Assembly (NCBI GenBank): GCA_023374025.1
Contig: SIJG01000162.1
Span: forward strand, 150,990 to 214,989
DNA length: 64,000 nucleotides
Source of the DNA: Heterodera schachtii
Taxonomy: Eukaryota; Nematoda; Chromadorea; Rhabditida; Heteroderidae
Direction: 5' to 3'
Both the position numbers and the translations under genes were made by a program. The notes under the pieces were generated by a model. It worked only from the letters and a program-made list of their open reading frames with translations. It ran no database searches and was not told the DNA's origin. Within the stretch, counting starts at the first letter, position 1. Each line of letters begins with the position of its first letter. Shown here piece after piece: positions 34,947 through 47,352 of the stretch.

Positions 34947-37900
34947 ATGGCCAATTTAGTGAAATTGGTACGAAATTCATATACCATATAATTTCTGATT
35001 TATGCATAATCAATTAAAATTCTCTTTAAAGGTCTGCTTCTTCATCCTGGTTCTTTTATGGCCAAAGGCATTAGCAAACAGTCGGTCTAAGCTCACGAGC
35101 TCACCTTCTTTTGTGTGATAAATTTATTATTTTAAGTAACATCGGAAGTGAAGGAAATGATGGACGAATTTACGTCGTTAACAGCCACAACGCATGACAT
35201 TATTCCAGGATTGAGAACTTTGAGCGAGGATGCGGGGAAATTTCTGCGCGTTGCAGCTCCTATGGGTGCGCTCATTGCAGCGGCAGCTAAAACCGCATTT
35301 AAAGTAAAAAATGTTTGAAAGAAATATAAATTAATTTAATCTATTTATTTGCATTTAGTTTAACATTATTCATGTTTAAATTTAAGCCAAAATCAGACGA
35401 GTTAGAAGCCATCACACAATTGCATAACTACTTAAAAACTAAATTTGAACAGCTCAGACTGGAAACAGGAGAACTAAAAATAAAATTCGCAGAAATTTTG
35501 GCTAGAAATGAATATAGAAAGGTATTAAAAACATATAAATTAAATATTAATTAATTACCCAGGTATGATGATTTCTCGTGTTTATTTTGTTTATTAGGAA
35601 GTGACACTGCCATTGAATCTCATCGAACCCTTTTACAAAGATATTACGGATCCAAACAAAAAACGCTCCTTACATAAACAAGAATTCATTAAAGAATGTT
35701 TTGGCTGTGATAGATCACCATATAAGGCTCTGCAAGTGAGTAACTCATTTTTCCACAAAAATGGCTTTAGGCACCCAAAAATCATTTAGCAGTTAAACTA
35801 AACTGTTTATTTAAAAATAAAATATTTTACAGAAGATGAAGTTTTACCTAAAGACTGAATGCAATTTGCCATCACAAGAACAGATGGAGGGTTATGCCGA
35901 AGTTTTCGAACTTTTTCAGAAAATTGAACAGCGCCATTTTCGAGATAACAGCATCATTCCCATAGAAAAATACCAATATATAAAACGCTGTAATCATAAA
36001 ATATTTAAAAATTTATATATTTTTTGATTAATCCATTTAAGCACTTTTGGTCAATTCAAAGGGGGGACAATACATACAAAGTCAACTAAACCAAAGTATT
36101 TATTTCACCCAATAAAACATTTAAAAAAGACTTAAAAATATTTTCCTGCTTTAGTTCTACAGACAGCAAACAGTACAGATGCCAGACAAGCATTGACCAA
36201 ATTGCACTTGGATTTGCATGACGTGCAAGGGTATGTGCTTTAACATTTTCAAAACAAACCGAGCTAGTGGAAACCGTGAACCGGTTCCCAGTCGCTCGTT
36301 TGATATATAATTTGATCTCTCCTTATGTCGTCACTTTAAATAAAATTTTTCGATAGGAATTTTTTATTTTTCATTCGAAAATTAAAATAAAGAAATCATT
36401 TTATTATTAGGGCTTTGGCACATATTTTGGCCTTTTTTGGGGTTTTTAGCACATATTTTGGGTGTTTTTTGGCACATATATATGTACATATTTGGCGTTT
36501 TTTAGCACATATAAATCAGTTCCCTGGTACTGAGTCTATAAAAATAAGCATGATTAATGAGTGGAATTCATAAAAAAATTTAATTCCTAACTTGATTAAA
36601 ATTTACTATGTTTTTAAATTAGATGGTCTCAATTTATATTCAATTAAAAATATTTTATTTTAAATCCTTGATTTGGTGCCGAAACTTCCCGGTGCCCAAA
36701 TTTCTGGTGCCCAAACTTCCCCCCCCCGCGACTTAGATATGTACAAAAACTCTCGAAGTAGTTAGAAAATAAAAATTTTTATTAACTTTTTTAACAATAA
36801 AAAACAGGAATTAATCATTTCTCACCGCCTATCCAGAATGAGAAAGGTATGTGCGCCCACGCCCCCAGAAATAGAAAAAATTATCTTTTCGAGAAAATTA
36901 AACAACTCTAACTATTTATTTAAAAAAAGTTCATTTTTAACTATGTTAATCGGCCAAAGTCGCTTAAAGCTTTTGCTTTATTTTTGCTTGGTTTTTCTGT
37001 GCTTTTCCGTCAAAATCTGTATGAAAATTATACCTTTAGTGCTTGTTTGTTAGAAACAATAGCTGTTGCAAACGAATGGGAAAGAGAGCCGCTTTTTAAT
37101 TTTGCGAAGATGGTGCGTCTGGATTTGATGAAAGCCGTGAGTTTTTAATTTATATTTTATAAAATGTTCGCGTAATTTTGCAATGTTTTTTTGCTCCAAC
37201 GCCAAAAGTACTAAAAATTAGAGTTTTAAAAAACTTGGTGAGCCGAAGTGACAAAAGTATGGATGTGGATTTTTAAAAATAATAAACGTTTTTGATATTG
37301 GGCCAGAATGGTTCGGACTAGTGCTGAGCGGGACCGAGAATTCAATTTTTCCAAAAACCGGAACCGGGACCTGAAAAACCCGGGATTTCCCGCCCGGTCC
37401 CGCTCAGCTCTAGTCCGAACCATCCATTGCCTATATGGCTTTATAAATTTAATTATCAAATAATTAATAAATATATTAAACATTGTTCTATACTGAAACT
37501 GCTCCCCTAAAATTTCCAAATTTCGGAATGAGACTAAAAAATTTTCTGCCTGCATATTAATTAATAATTATTAGTTTTCTGGGCATACATTTAATCAAAA
37601 AACCAAATACCTTCACAAAATTTTTGCATTTTTCATGTATGCCCTAAACAAAAAACAACAGCAAAAAACATAGCAACATATTTATTATTTTATTTATGCA
37701 TTTAGTTTTTGATTTCGTCACATTGTGCCGAAGTTTATGACGGAGGAATTATTCAGGAGGAGCATGAAAAGATTAAGTTGTTATTGAAGGAAATTTCTAA
37801 ACATATGGCTAATTGGATAGAAAAAATGCTGGTAATTGACAAATTTATTGAATTCATAATTGATTTCTTCTTTGAATTTTCACTTAGAAATCGATATATG

Positions 37901-40062
37901 ACCAAAACATGGGACAAATTAGGGTAGTGTAAATCCGACCGGAACGAATGCTATATTCATTAAGATGGGCATTTCGGTCATTTTAATAAGTAAATTATCT
38001 TTAAATGCCAATTTTTGTGAATATCTGCTGGTTTTTTATCCCATCCTGGCCTTAGAAATAGTTGGAAGGTTTTCATTCATCTCGGACTCGCGCAGTTAGG
38101 CCGTCACGGTTGGGCGTCACGGTTGGTCGCTCACGTTTTGGCCCCACGCCTTTTGGCCCTCAGGTTTTTGGCCATAACTTTTTTCTTTGTCAACCCAATC
38201 AAACATTGTTGGTATTATTTCAAGCTCTTCATAGGCTCTATTAGCCCTACAAAAAGCAAAAAGATTTCTAGCAAAAAAAAATAGTTATTAAAAAATTCAA
38301 AAATTTTGACTTTGCAATTTAGCATGGTATAACTTTTTTAATAATTGTCTAATCGCGAAGCAATAGCGAGAAATTCTTCTAAATATGTTAAGCTTTCGAA
38401 AGGTACCAAGATTTTTGATTTGATCGACAAATAAAAAAGTTAGAGTGCAAAAACATGCTGGGCCCACCCGTGCCGGCTCAACCGTAACGGCCCAACTGAG
38501 ATAAACCGCATTCATTTGGTTTATAAATCGAATTCAGGAAGTCACTTGGCCAACAATTTCGCGCGCATATGCAAAAAATAAAATTGGTAACACGCCTATC
38601 GTTGAGAGTGAAGCAGAGTATAAAATAGTAGCGCAGAGGGTAAAGGAAAAGCTTGATATAATAGGCGAACAAAAGTAAGTAAAATTATAGAGCGGACATG
38701 ATACTCGTAGGAACATCATTAAGGGAATAATTTTAGAGGCCAGACCGGGCTTCTGGTACTGAACCGGTCATAATTCAAATAAATCAACAAATAAGCAATG
38801 AAAACTGAAAAAATTCTCAAAAAATTCGATTCCATAATAGTATTCAGTCTGCCAAATTTCATAAAAATTCATTTGATTTAAGTCAATTTCATGATTTGGC
38901 CAAAGTTTTCTTGAATATTTTCACTTATATGTACTTTTATGCTGCCCTTTTGCGTTTTAATTTCAAATAAATATTGGATTTGAAATATCCCCAAGTTATT
39001 TAAAAGTGATATTATTTTTTTGATAAAAATGGCTTTTAAGAAAATTGCTGAATTATTTTTTTCTTAGCTTTGAATGGTTCATTTTTTAAAGTTCTTAATA
39101 CCTTTTTGTGTTTCTAATTTCTTAAATTTAGATATTTTCACACGGTCATCGTTTTCCCAAATTGGAGTAACGTATTTCAGTTGGCAATCCTTGCTAAACA
39201 AAGTCACTATTTCTTTTTGGATGGTGTAACTGAAATCAAAGAAAACCAAATCAATGTGATCGTTGTTCGGTGTGAAAACGACCGTTATGAAAGGGCGATC
39301 CAAGCGGGGCATTGGTTTACCCAAACAGTTGAAAAACAAATGAAAGACATGATAAAGTAATTTTTATTTAAATAGCTATTAGGCTCTTTTGTAAGGTTCA
39401 AAATTGTGTTGAGTTTACTTTGTTTTAGAGCCCGAAAATTTCAAAGATGCGGGTCCCGCTGCGGGATTGCAACTAAAAATTTTTTGCGGGACGGGATCCC
39501 GCGAGATTAATCCCGCAAATCCGGCATTTAAAGTTTGAGGGATCCTGCGCGGGATCGCGAAATTTGGACATTTCGAGAAATTTCAATCAAATTTCAAAAA
39601 TTTCCAAAAATAAAACATCTAAACCATAATTTTAACAATTTTGTTACTTTTCAAAACCGATTTTGCAATTTTGTCATGCGGGATTGGACCCAAAAAATTT
39701 TGTTTTTGTTTCTCAAAATTCTACTTGAAATATTTTCTGTTAAGGAAATGGCGGGACGAGGACACCAAAAGATTGAACCCGCTCATGGGACTCGCGAAGC
39801 AACTGAAACAAGAACTTAGATTTTATCATAATTTGGTCTTGATCCGAAATTGGAACTTTTGGAGTTCCTCTGCCACAATATTACTTTGGGTGAAAAGCAA
39901 AAGCAAAAAAAAAAAATTAATAATTTAATTTTTATTATGTTTTTTTCAGGTGTCACCCCGACCAAAATCAATTATGTCCGCGCCGAGCAGGGTTTCAATA
40001 ATAAAATAAACCCAGTAGATATAGCGAATGCACAAATTTTCCATGTCCACATGCTCCTGTGA
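34947..40062 (+). CDS. Array gene C: secreted protein, 2-nt insertion in exon 13
   Basis: Exons: 34947-34967, 35032-35080, 35137-35303, 35387-35521, 35598-35735, 35833-35989, 36042-36095, 36155-36230, 37040-37136, 37706-37831, 38538-38674, 39132-39356, 39745-39889, 39950-40062. Same plan as gene A: signal peptide (VCFFILVLLWPKALA), hydrophobic Ala-rich exon 3 segment (VAAPMGALIAAAAKTAF), helical exon 4, conserved C-terminal half. Exon 10 is 126 nt, so the gene A defect is absent. Exon 13 reads ACAATATTAC where others read ACAATTAC (145 vs 143 nt), so exon 14 is out of frame and the conserved C-terminus would be replaced after about 18 codons. AATAAA at 40109-40114. Introns 8, 9 and 10 hold transposon material. 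Confidence 0.72.
36410..36530. mobile_element. Truncated relative of the 13741 hAT-like family (intron 8 of C)
   Basis: GGCACATATTTTGG and AGCACATATTTTGG words ending in AAATCAGTTCCCTGG, like the right end of the element at 13741-14289. The left terminus and target duplication were not found. Confidence 0.4.
36680..36725. mobile_element. One arm of a GTGCCCAAACTTC-word element in gene C
   Basis: Matches one inverted arm of the complete element at 57269-57960 (GGTGCCCAAATTTCTGGTGC) plus adjoining internal sequence. The other arm is missing. Located in intron 8, the same intron as in gene F. Confidence 0.6.
37319..37412. mobile_element. 94-bp hAT-like element in intron 9 of gene C with empty sites
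   Basis: TAGTGCTGAGCGGGACC at the left and the complement GGTCCCGCTCAGCTCTA at the right, flanked by GTTCGGAC and GTCCGAAC (6 of 8 match). At the same place gene E (about 52366) and gene F (about 58578) read an uninterrupted AGAATGGT(C/T)CGA-GTC/ACC-ATTGCCT, so the insertion is directly demonstrated. Confidence 0.88.
38093..38498. mobile_element. Long-inverted-repeat element in intron 10 of gene C
   Basis: CAGTTAGGCCGTCACGGTTG at the left, CCGTAACGGCCCAACTG at the right; the inversion continues for about 140 bp (GCCATAACTTTTTTCTTTGTC on the left arm against AGTTAGAGTGCAAAAACATG on the right). A possible target repeat (CATTCAT) lies slightly outside these coordinates. The homologous element is in gene F (59169-59561); gene A lacks it. 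Confidence 0.75.
39427..39550. mobile_element. GGGATCCCGC-word element in intron 12 of gene C
   Basis: Begins TAGAGCCCGAAAATTTC and contains repeated GCGGGA/TCCCGC words. A reversed fragment of the same family (TTTCCGGGCTCTA) lies before gene F at about 56160-56220. Boundaries incomplete. Confidence 0.45.
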
Positions 40063-40114
40063 GTTATGCGATAAATTCATGAAAAGTCTATTAGCAATTT
40101 TTTGAAAAAATAAA

Positions 40115-41885
40115 TTGATTTTTTCCATTTGAGTAATCAATAGAGCCCGGGTTTTACTGCAGCACTTGCTGAATTTTTTGCTAACTTTGGGCATGATAAT
40201 AAGCATGAAAAACGCATTTCTAGCATGATTTGAGGCTTCCTAGGTCCAACTTTTTCATGCTGATTTTTGCTTTAATTGGTATTTTCATGCTTAATGCTGA
40301 GTATGTAATTTTTGTGTGGAATTTCGCATTTTAGTGTTTTTTTAAATTTTATTTAAAAAAATAAATAAATAAGTCATCAGAGGGACGAAAACCACTTACT
40401 CTGACGACTATTCAGATAAAAGTGTCTAGAGTAAGTGAAAAAATGTATGATGACAGAAAAATAAAAGAAAAACAAAATAATAAAAATATGAATAAAATAG
40501 AGTCAAATGGGTAGTAGTGAAAGAAGACATTGATATTAGGATTGGAGAAGAAGGCAGAAAAGTTGAAAAGAACAGACCTCTATCAAGGAAATTTTGGTAT
40601 TAAAAAATACACCCTTAAGAATCGACCAAAAAATTTTAAAAATACACCCCCATGAATCGACCCTACAATTTTTAAAAATGCACTTCTAAGAAACAAAAAA
40701 TTTTTGGGCGAGTGAGTCAATCAAGGGTGAACTTCATTGCCGAAAAACTTAAAAAAATTTTGATTTGAAATTACAAAAACAATCGATAAAATTTATGAGG
40801 AATAAAATTTTTAAATTATTTTAAACCTTATTTTCAAGTTTTTTTGTTTATATTTGGTGCATATTGCGATTTTTGTGCATATTTCACGATTTTTTTTTTT
40901 GCATATTTATGCCCATACTTTGGCCATTTTTTGTGCATATTTTTGACAGCAATTAATCATTTGTTTTTGACCATTTTTCTAGTTTTTATCGCTTTATCCT
41001 TATTTTCATTTTTATGTGCATGATATATCAAGAATTTAAAAATTTTCTTCGATTCAAATGTTTTTGATTTTTGGAGGTAATAAATCAATGGTGGCTAAAT
41101 CAAACACCTTGATAAAATCATACAGATGATGTCAATTTGCTGATCCTGAATTTATATATCTTCCATTGTTTTTATGGTCGATCTATTTTTAAAAACACAA
41201 ATAGTTCATTATCAAAAAATTTTGACTGTTCTGAATTCAAATATTTTGCTACTCAAGATCCCCTCCAAGTAGTTATTTTTTCTTCTAATTTTTCAAAATT
41301 ATTCCTTTTTCGAGGGAATTCAATCATAATTTTAACAATTAAAATTAATATTGGTTCAAAACCACAAAAATTTGGACATTTTTTGGAGAAAATCTGTTAA
41401 CAAAGTCCACTCAAATTTAAAAAAATTTCCCTTGCGGCGTCTATCGGCACCGCCGGAGCTCCAAAATTTCCTTTATTTCTTTAAATTGACTTAAAAACCG
41501 CGAAAAAAACAAACGAATTTTTTGTTTGTGCGTTTTTGGATAAATAAATATTATATAATTGATTCGAAATTTAAAAAAAAACAAAACTAAGTTAAGAATA
41601 GAGTCAAAAAAATTTTTAACGATTTTTTTAAGTGAAGAGGAAAATTTTTTGAAAAAAGTCTCGGGTTTTGGGTCTATTCCCAAAAAAATCTAAATTCGAC
41701 AAAAATAAATTACGAAATAAAATTATGAAGAAAATGACAAAACATTGGGTAATTACGTACCATCTATTCATTTCTTTTCTCAATATGTAACATACGCAAC
41801 ACCTTGCGGTTTTATGAAATCGATATTGTGTTATTCAAAGTTTTGTGCGTAATTGTATTCATTTAATACAGATAAAAATGATACG
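40115..41885. other. C-D intergenic region: dispersed repeats only
   Basis: Contains a fragment starting TAGAGCCCGGGTTTTACTGC (40141; also near 26630 and 46687), a hairpin CACTTACTCT...AGAGTAAGTG at about 40392-40440, 'aaaatacaccc' phrases at 40600-40690 and one GC-palindrome unit near 41433. No credible exon. Confidence 0.45.
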
Positions 41886-41889
41886 TCAA

Positions 41890-42215
41890 AAAATATCGCA
41901 ATAATTAATCGGAAGTAATATGCGCAAATAATATTGTGAAATAATTAACCGGAAGTAATATGTGGCAAATAATATTGTGAAACCAATTCATCGGAAGTAA
42001 TAGGCGCAAATATTATTGTGAAATAATTAATCGGAAATAATATTTGCGCAAATAATATTTAATCGGAAGTAATATGTGGCAAATAATATTGTGAAATCAA
42101 TTAATCGGAAATAATATTTGCGCAAATAATATTTAATCGGAAGTAATATGTGGCAAATAATATTGTGAAATCAATTAATCGGAAGTAATATTTGCGCAAT
42201 TAATAGCAATCAACT
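41890..42215. repeat. TTTGCGCAAA minisatellite upstream of gene D
   Basis: About eight units alternating TTTGCGCAAATAATATT and GTGGCAAATAATATTGTG with AATCGGAAGTAATAT between them; a unit pair is itself duplicated. Confidence 0.85.
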
Positions 42216-43950
42216 TCGTATTTATTTGCATATAAAATTAGATATCGTGAATCATAAAATGTTTTACATTTTTTCTTAATTTCATTGAACTTCGGTTTCC
42301 AAATTCTTAAAAGCGGGACCTTGGAGGACGGGGAATTCACGGCTCTCACTCGGTCCCGCTCAACTTTAGTATTAGCTAATTGTCAAAAAATCTGGATCTT
42401 GAATCCACAAAATTCTTGATTATTAAATCTATCCAGATCCGTTTTCAAATCAAAATCTAGGAATAAACTAGGCAACCTTTCTGAATGAATCGTTTTTTCT
42501 TAGTAAATTTATACAATAATTTTCATTTTTTGACGGTGCCTTGCAAAGCCCTCAGAAAACGATCAAACAAAAAATAAGTTAAATTAAAAAAGCGCCTTAA
42601 ATTCTCTCACCGAAAAATTTTCTTGCATCTTTCATAAATAAAATAGCTCTAGTACAGAAACTTCATTTGATTTTTTTCTTTTTTTGAGACTTATGTTTTC
42701 TTTCATTTTGGGTTGCAATTTAGATTTTTGGGTAATTTTATTTAATTTTTTTCAATTTTTCAAAAAATCTAAATCCAGGACTGGAACGAGGTTCAAAGAC
42801 CTAAAAGCCAGGTCCAGATCGTATTGATCAGGATTTGGGGTTTCAGAATTGCGCGCTTAATTCAGAATCATAGCTCTATGTCATGAAAAGCACTCGGACC
42901 AAAAACATTGCATTTAGTTTTGGGGAAAAAAATAATTATCAGTAACACTTGTCACATTTTATTGTAATGGTGATTTTTTGGGTTTCTTCTTGGGTCCAAT
43001 AGCCATAATGCAAAAATTTTCAGATAAATTTTAACACATTTCTAATGGCCAATTTAGTGAAATTGGTACGAAATTCATATACATATAACTTTGGATTGGT
43101 GCATAATCAATTAAAATTTTCTTTCGGCTTCTTCATCCTGGTTCTTTTATGGCCAAAAGCATTAGCAAACAGTCAGTCTAAGCTCACCTTTCCTATTTTG
43201 TGTGATAAATTTATTATTTTAAGTAACATCGGAAGTGAAGGAAATGATGGATAAGTTTTCGTCATTAAAAGCTTATACAAATGACATCGTCAAAAAATTG
43301 AGAAACGTGAGCGATAATATCGACGATTTCATTTGGGTCACACGTCCAGTGAGCGCAATAATCAAAGCAGGGGCTAAAACCGCATTTCAAGTAAAAAATG
43401 TTTTCTAAATAATCCATTTATTTTCACTTTTAGTTTAATTATTTGTTTAAATTTTAAGCCAAACGCTGAAGAGCTAGAAGCCATTAAAATATGGCATAAC
43501 TTTGTAAAAGTCGAGTTTGAAAACCTTATAGAGGTGACACAACAACTAAAAGCAGGAATTAAATATTATTTAATTCAAGATGAATATATAAAGGTTTGAA
43601 AAAAGTAAAACAAATTTGTTTATTCATAATGAAATTATGATTATTAAATTTAAATATTTAGAAAAGTAATTCTGGTATTCATTTGTTTTTCAGGCTGTGA
43701 GAAGACCAATGAATGGTTTAGAAGAACTTTATAAAAATATAACGGATCCAGACAAAGACCGTTCTCAATATTTAGAAAAATTTCGTGCTGGATGTTTAGC
43801 ACAGCTTGAAGTTTTGCAAGTATTTCAAATTTATATAAATGATGGCAATAAAACAAGTTCTCTTAAAAATAGTCCCGAGGTACGTAAATGAAAAAACGGG
43901 TTTTAATGGCATTCCGCACTTCGGACAATTTTTCATGCTGGTTACAAGTC

Positions 43951-44243
43951 GCCCGCATACGGGTCTGTATCGTTTCAGCTCCGCCGTTTCGGCGCCAGCC
44001 CTTGTTTTTGGACTATAACTTTTTTTCATTGCCGACTAAATCTAACTATCTTGGTATCATTCGAAAGCTAAACATGTTTAGAAGCTGTTTATAAGCAATT
44101 ACTTAGCGATTAGTTGCTTATTAAAATATTTTCTTATTAATTTCTTTTTGTTTTTTTGTAGGACTAATAGGGCTTGTGAAGGGCTTTAGAATTATGTCAA
44201 GACTATTAGTTTTGGTTGTCAAAGAAAAAAGTTATAGTCCATA
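43951..44243. mobile_element. Remnant long-inverted-repeat element replacing exon 6 of gene D
   Basis: Left arm GACTATAACTTTTTTTCATT with TTGGTATCATTCGAAAGCT; right arm CAAAGAAAAAAGTTATAGTC, after which the outer right terminus is missing. Related to the elements at 38093 and 59169. The flanks match gene B at TTTACAAGTC and at the end of exon 6/intron 6 (GTACAATTATT), so a deletion removed the outer right terminus together with exon 6. Confidence 0.65.
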
Positions 44244-45114
44244 AAAGCAGTACAATTATTATAAATTTAAATTTTTTAATAATTAATTTTAAGCACTTTT
44301 GGCCAAACCTATGGGTGGACGACGCACACCTGCAAAATGAACTAAACAAAAGTATTTGTTTCACCAATAAAATATTTAAAACTTTACATACAGTAAACCA
44401 AATTTAACCATAAAATACGATACTATTTTATGCTTAAATAAGCTTTTAAAATTTTTTCCTGCTTTAGTCATACAGACTGCAAGCAAACTAGATGTAGGAC
44501 AAGCATTGATCAAACTGCATTTGGATTTGCATCGCGTGCAAAAGTATGTAATTGTTTTAACAATAAATGTATTATTCAGTGCTTTTCCGTCATCTGTACA
44601 TATGTTATTTATACGTTCAGCCGTTGTTTTTGGCTAGAAAAAATAGCTAATGGAAACGAATGGAAACGAGAGCCGCTTCTTCGTTTCGCTGATCTAATGC
44701 GTCTGGATTTAATGAAAGCCGTGCGTTTTATTTTTATTCCATTTTATAAAACTGTTAATAATACCTTCCCGTGAATTCGGCTTTATGCAACATTTTAAGC
44801 AAACATCGTTAATTATTTTAAAATTTTTAATTTATTTTCTGGTTTAATGATGAAAGTGATGTTAAGTCTTTGCTCTCAGCACATTGTGTCGAAATTATGT
44901 ATGATGACCCGCAAACTCAACTCATTTTGTTTGTATGGGTAAAAGAAACAATAAAAGCAACTGCTCTAAATATGGTTGAATGGATAGAAAATAAGCTGGT
45001 AAGTTTGGTGGCACTTAATTTCATAAGTAAAAAAACAAAAATTTTACCGGCGCCGAGCGACGCTGGCGTCTCCGGCAAATTTCTCAAAGTCTCTTTTGGT
45101 CATGTATAATCACA

Positions 45115-45775
45115 TTGCCCGGGCGGGATTTTTAGGGGAACGGAAAAAAGCCGGAATCGTGTGCTATTTCCCGTCATTTTTCTCAAAAATGGGAATAATT
45201 TTATTCCAAGTTTTTAGCGGTACCTTTGAAAAGATTTATACTTCTTTAAAACCAATAAATTTATAAAATTCAATTTTACTAAACTTTTTGTATTTCTTGT
45301 CCATTAAATAAAAAATACTCAATCATTTACATAGAGAAATTTTTAAATTTTTTAAATTATTATAATTCACTTGAAAATAATCAGGGAACGGATTTTAGGT
45401 TTTCACTTTTTTTTGCGGATACCATATGGTGGATAAATGCTGAAAACTCATTTTCTTCGATCAATTTTCGATTTAGAGCAACTTTTTAGCAACTATTTTC
45501 AACTATTTTGGCTTGTCTAATTTGCTTGTGAACAAAAAATTATTAAGAAAAATGCAATAAAAAAATAACTCCCTTGATCGACCAAAAAAGTTTTTTCGCG
45601 AAATAAACCTCTATGAATCGACTTTCCTTTTTAGCAACTATTTGAGCGGTTTAAATTTTTTTCAAAAAAATTTTCCCGTTTCCCGGCGGGATTCCCGTTA
45701 AAATTGGTGAAGATTTTTACAGGAACGTGAAAAAGCCGGAAATCCCGTCCTTTTTCCCGTCCCGCTCTTTATCTA
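45115..45775. mobile_element. GGGAATCCCG-word element in intron 10 of gene D
   Basis: Counterpart of 25100-25540 with the same right end (CCCGTCCCGCTCTTTATCT). It is longer because of internal sequence starting CAGGGAACGGATTTTAGG (about 45384), a truncated copy of the 13741-14289 family. Confidence 0.5.
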
Positions 45776-46261
45776 TTTTTGTTGTACAATTTCAGAGAAA
45801 TTGTAAAAATCATAACAAAACCAAACCATTTATCGAAATTCAAAATAAATTTGACAAATTATGATTTAGTTTTGTAAGAATTGGACCTTCTAAATTAGGA
45901 TAAATTGATAGACCAAACAGATCCGATCTCTTTTATAAATCTAATTCAGAAAATCACTTGGCCAACAATTTCGATTAGTCGTGCAGAAACAGCAATTGGC
46001 AATTGGCCTATCGTTGAGAATGAATCAGAATATAATATTGTAGCGCATAGGATAAAGAAGGAGCTTGATCAAATAGGCGAGAAAATGTGAGTAAAAACGG
46101 ATCTAACTTGAATTAGTAAGAAATCATTATGTAAATTTTTCAAAAAATGAACACACCCCCCCCCCTATTTTAGTCAATTTTTTAGATCCATTTCTATAAA
46201 TATTTATTTACATTATTATTAGAAATTGAGTCCGGGTCTTGAAAGTGAGCAAAGAGATGAC

Positions 46262-47105
46262 AAGGTACTTTTTTAGTTTTTCGGTTATACTTATAAGTTA
46301 TAACAGCATTTTCCTCTCTTATATTAATATAAATAAATAATATTTAGTATAAAAAGTTTAAAATTTTAATATTCATTTATTTTTACTAAAGCTGTGCCGT
46401 AACTAAGAAAACCGTGAAATGTGAATCGTGACCGAGAAGTGACCCCGTCAAATTCATGATACCCGTCACTGTGACCGTGAATTTTTGAATTTTTAAAAGT
46501 ACAAGTTAATTTTAAAAATCAATTATTTGAACAGAAAGGGACGAGAACCGAGGTAGCATTTACTGATTTTTCATTGTTCTGAATTAGACAGGTGGACAAA
46601 ATTTTAAAAAATGGATAAACCCGCGCGCTAACGGCTAATTTTAGCGATTTAAAAAAAGATTATTTGATTTTTCAATTGAGTAATCAATAGAGCCCGGGTT
46701 TTGCTGCAGCATTTGCTAATTTTTTGCTGACTTGGAGCATGCTAACAAGTAGAGTTATAAATTGTATGATTTTGCATATTTTTCTGCGCGTATGCAAAAA
46801 ATCAATTCAGCACATAGATTTTTAAATTATATTTGACCTAAAAATTTTAAATATAAAAATAACTTGTACTTTTAAAAATTCAAAAATTCTCGGTCACAGT
46901 GACGGATATCATGAATTTAACGGGGTCAATTCTCGGTTACGATTCACATTTCACGGATTTTCTTAGTCAGGCACAACTTTAGTAAATATATGAATATTAA
47001 AATTTTTAACTTTTTATGCTAAATATTTTTTTATTTATATTAACATAAGAGGGGAAAATGCTGTTATAACTTATAAGTAGAATCGAAAAACTAAAAAAGT
47101 ACCTT
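46262..47105. mobile_element. Foldback element in intron 11 of gene D (about 330-bp arms)
   Basis: Left arm 46262-46585 and right arm about 46850-47105 are inverted copies (AAGGTACTTTTTTAGTTTTT and complement; GTGAATCGTGACCGAGAAG and complement). It matches the longer element in gene B and predates that duplication. Confidence 0.78.
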
Positions 47106-47212
47106 CATTATTTTTTTACCAAATTTTTCATCTTTTGGATGTCCGATTTTTAACTGTCTTCACTACTTACTTTTAAATAGATAATAGATTTTTGAGATTT
47201 ATATATAATAGG

Positions 47213-47352
47213 GGATAGGTCGGACCGGGACTTTTCGGGTTGAAAACCCGGGACTTTTTGGCTGGGAATTTCCCGGTCTCGATAAAAACTGGTCAAAATG
47301 GGGACTTCGGTACTCAGTTGTCCGTGTTTTGGTCCCGGTACCGGCCTACCCT
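47213..47352. mobile_element. Small TAGGGG...CCCTA element with CCGGGAC words
   Basis: TAGGGGATAGGTCGGACCGGG at the left and the complement of GGTACCGGCCTACCCTA at the right; the body repeats CCGGGAC/CCCGG words. Target duplication weak (5 of 8). hAT-like by termini. Confidence 0.55.

Noticed and set aside
38478..38672. Minus-strand frames overlapping exons 11 and 12 of several array genes (for example 38478-38672, 53221-53442, 60172-60393)
   Set aside because: Shadows of the plus-strand exons; the plus strand has consistent splice sites and phases.
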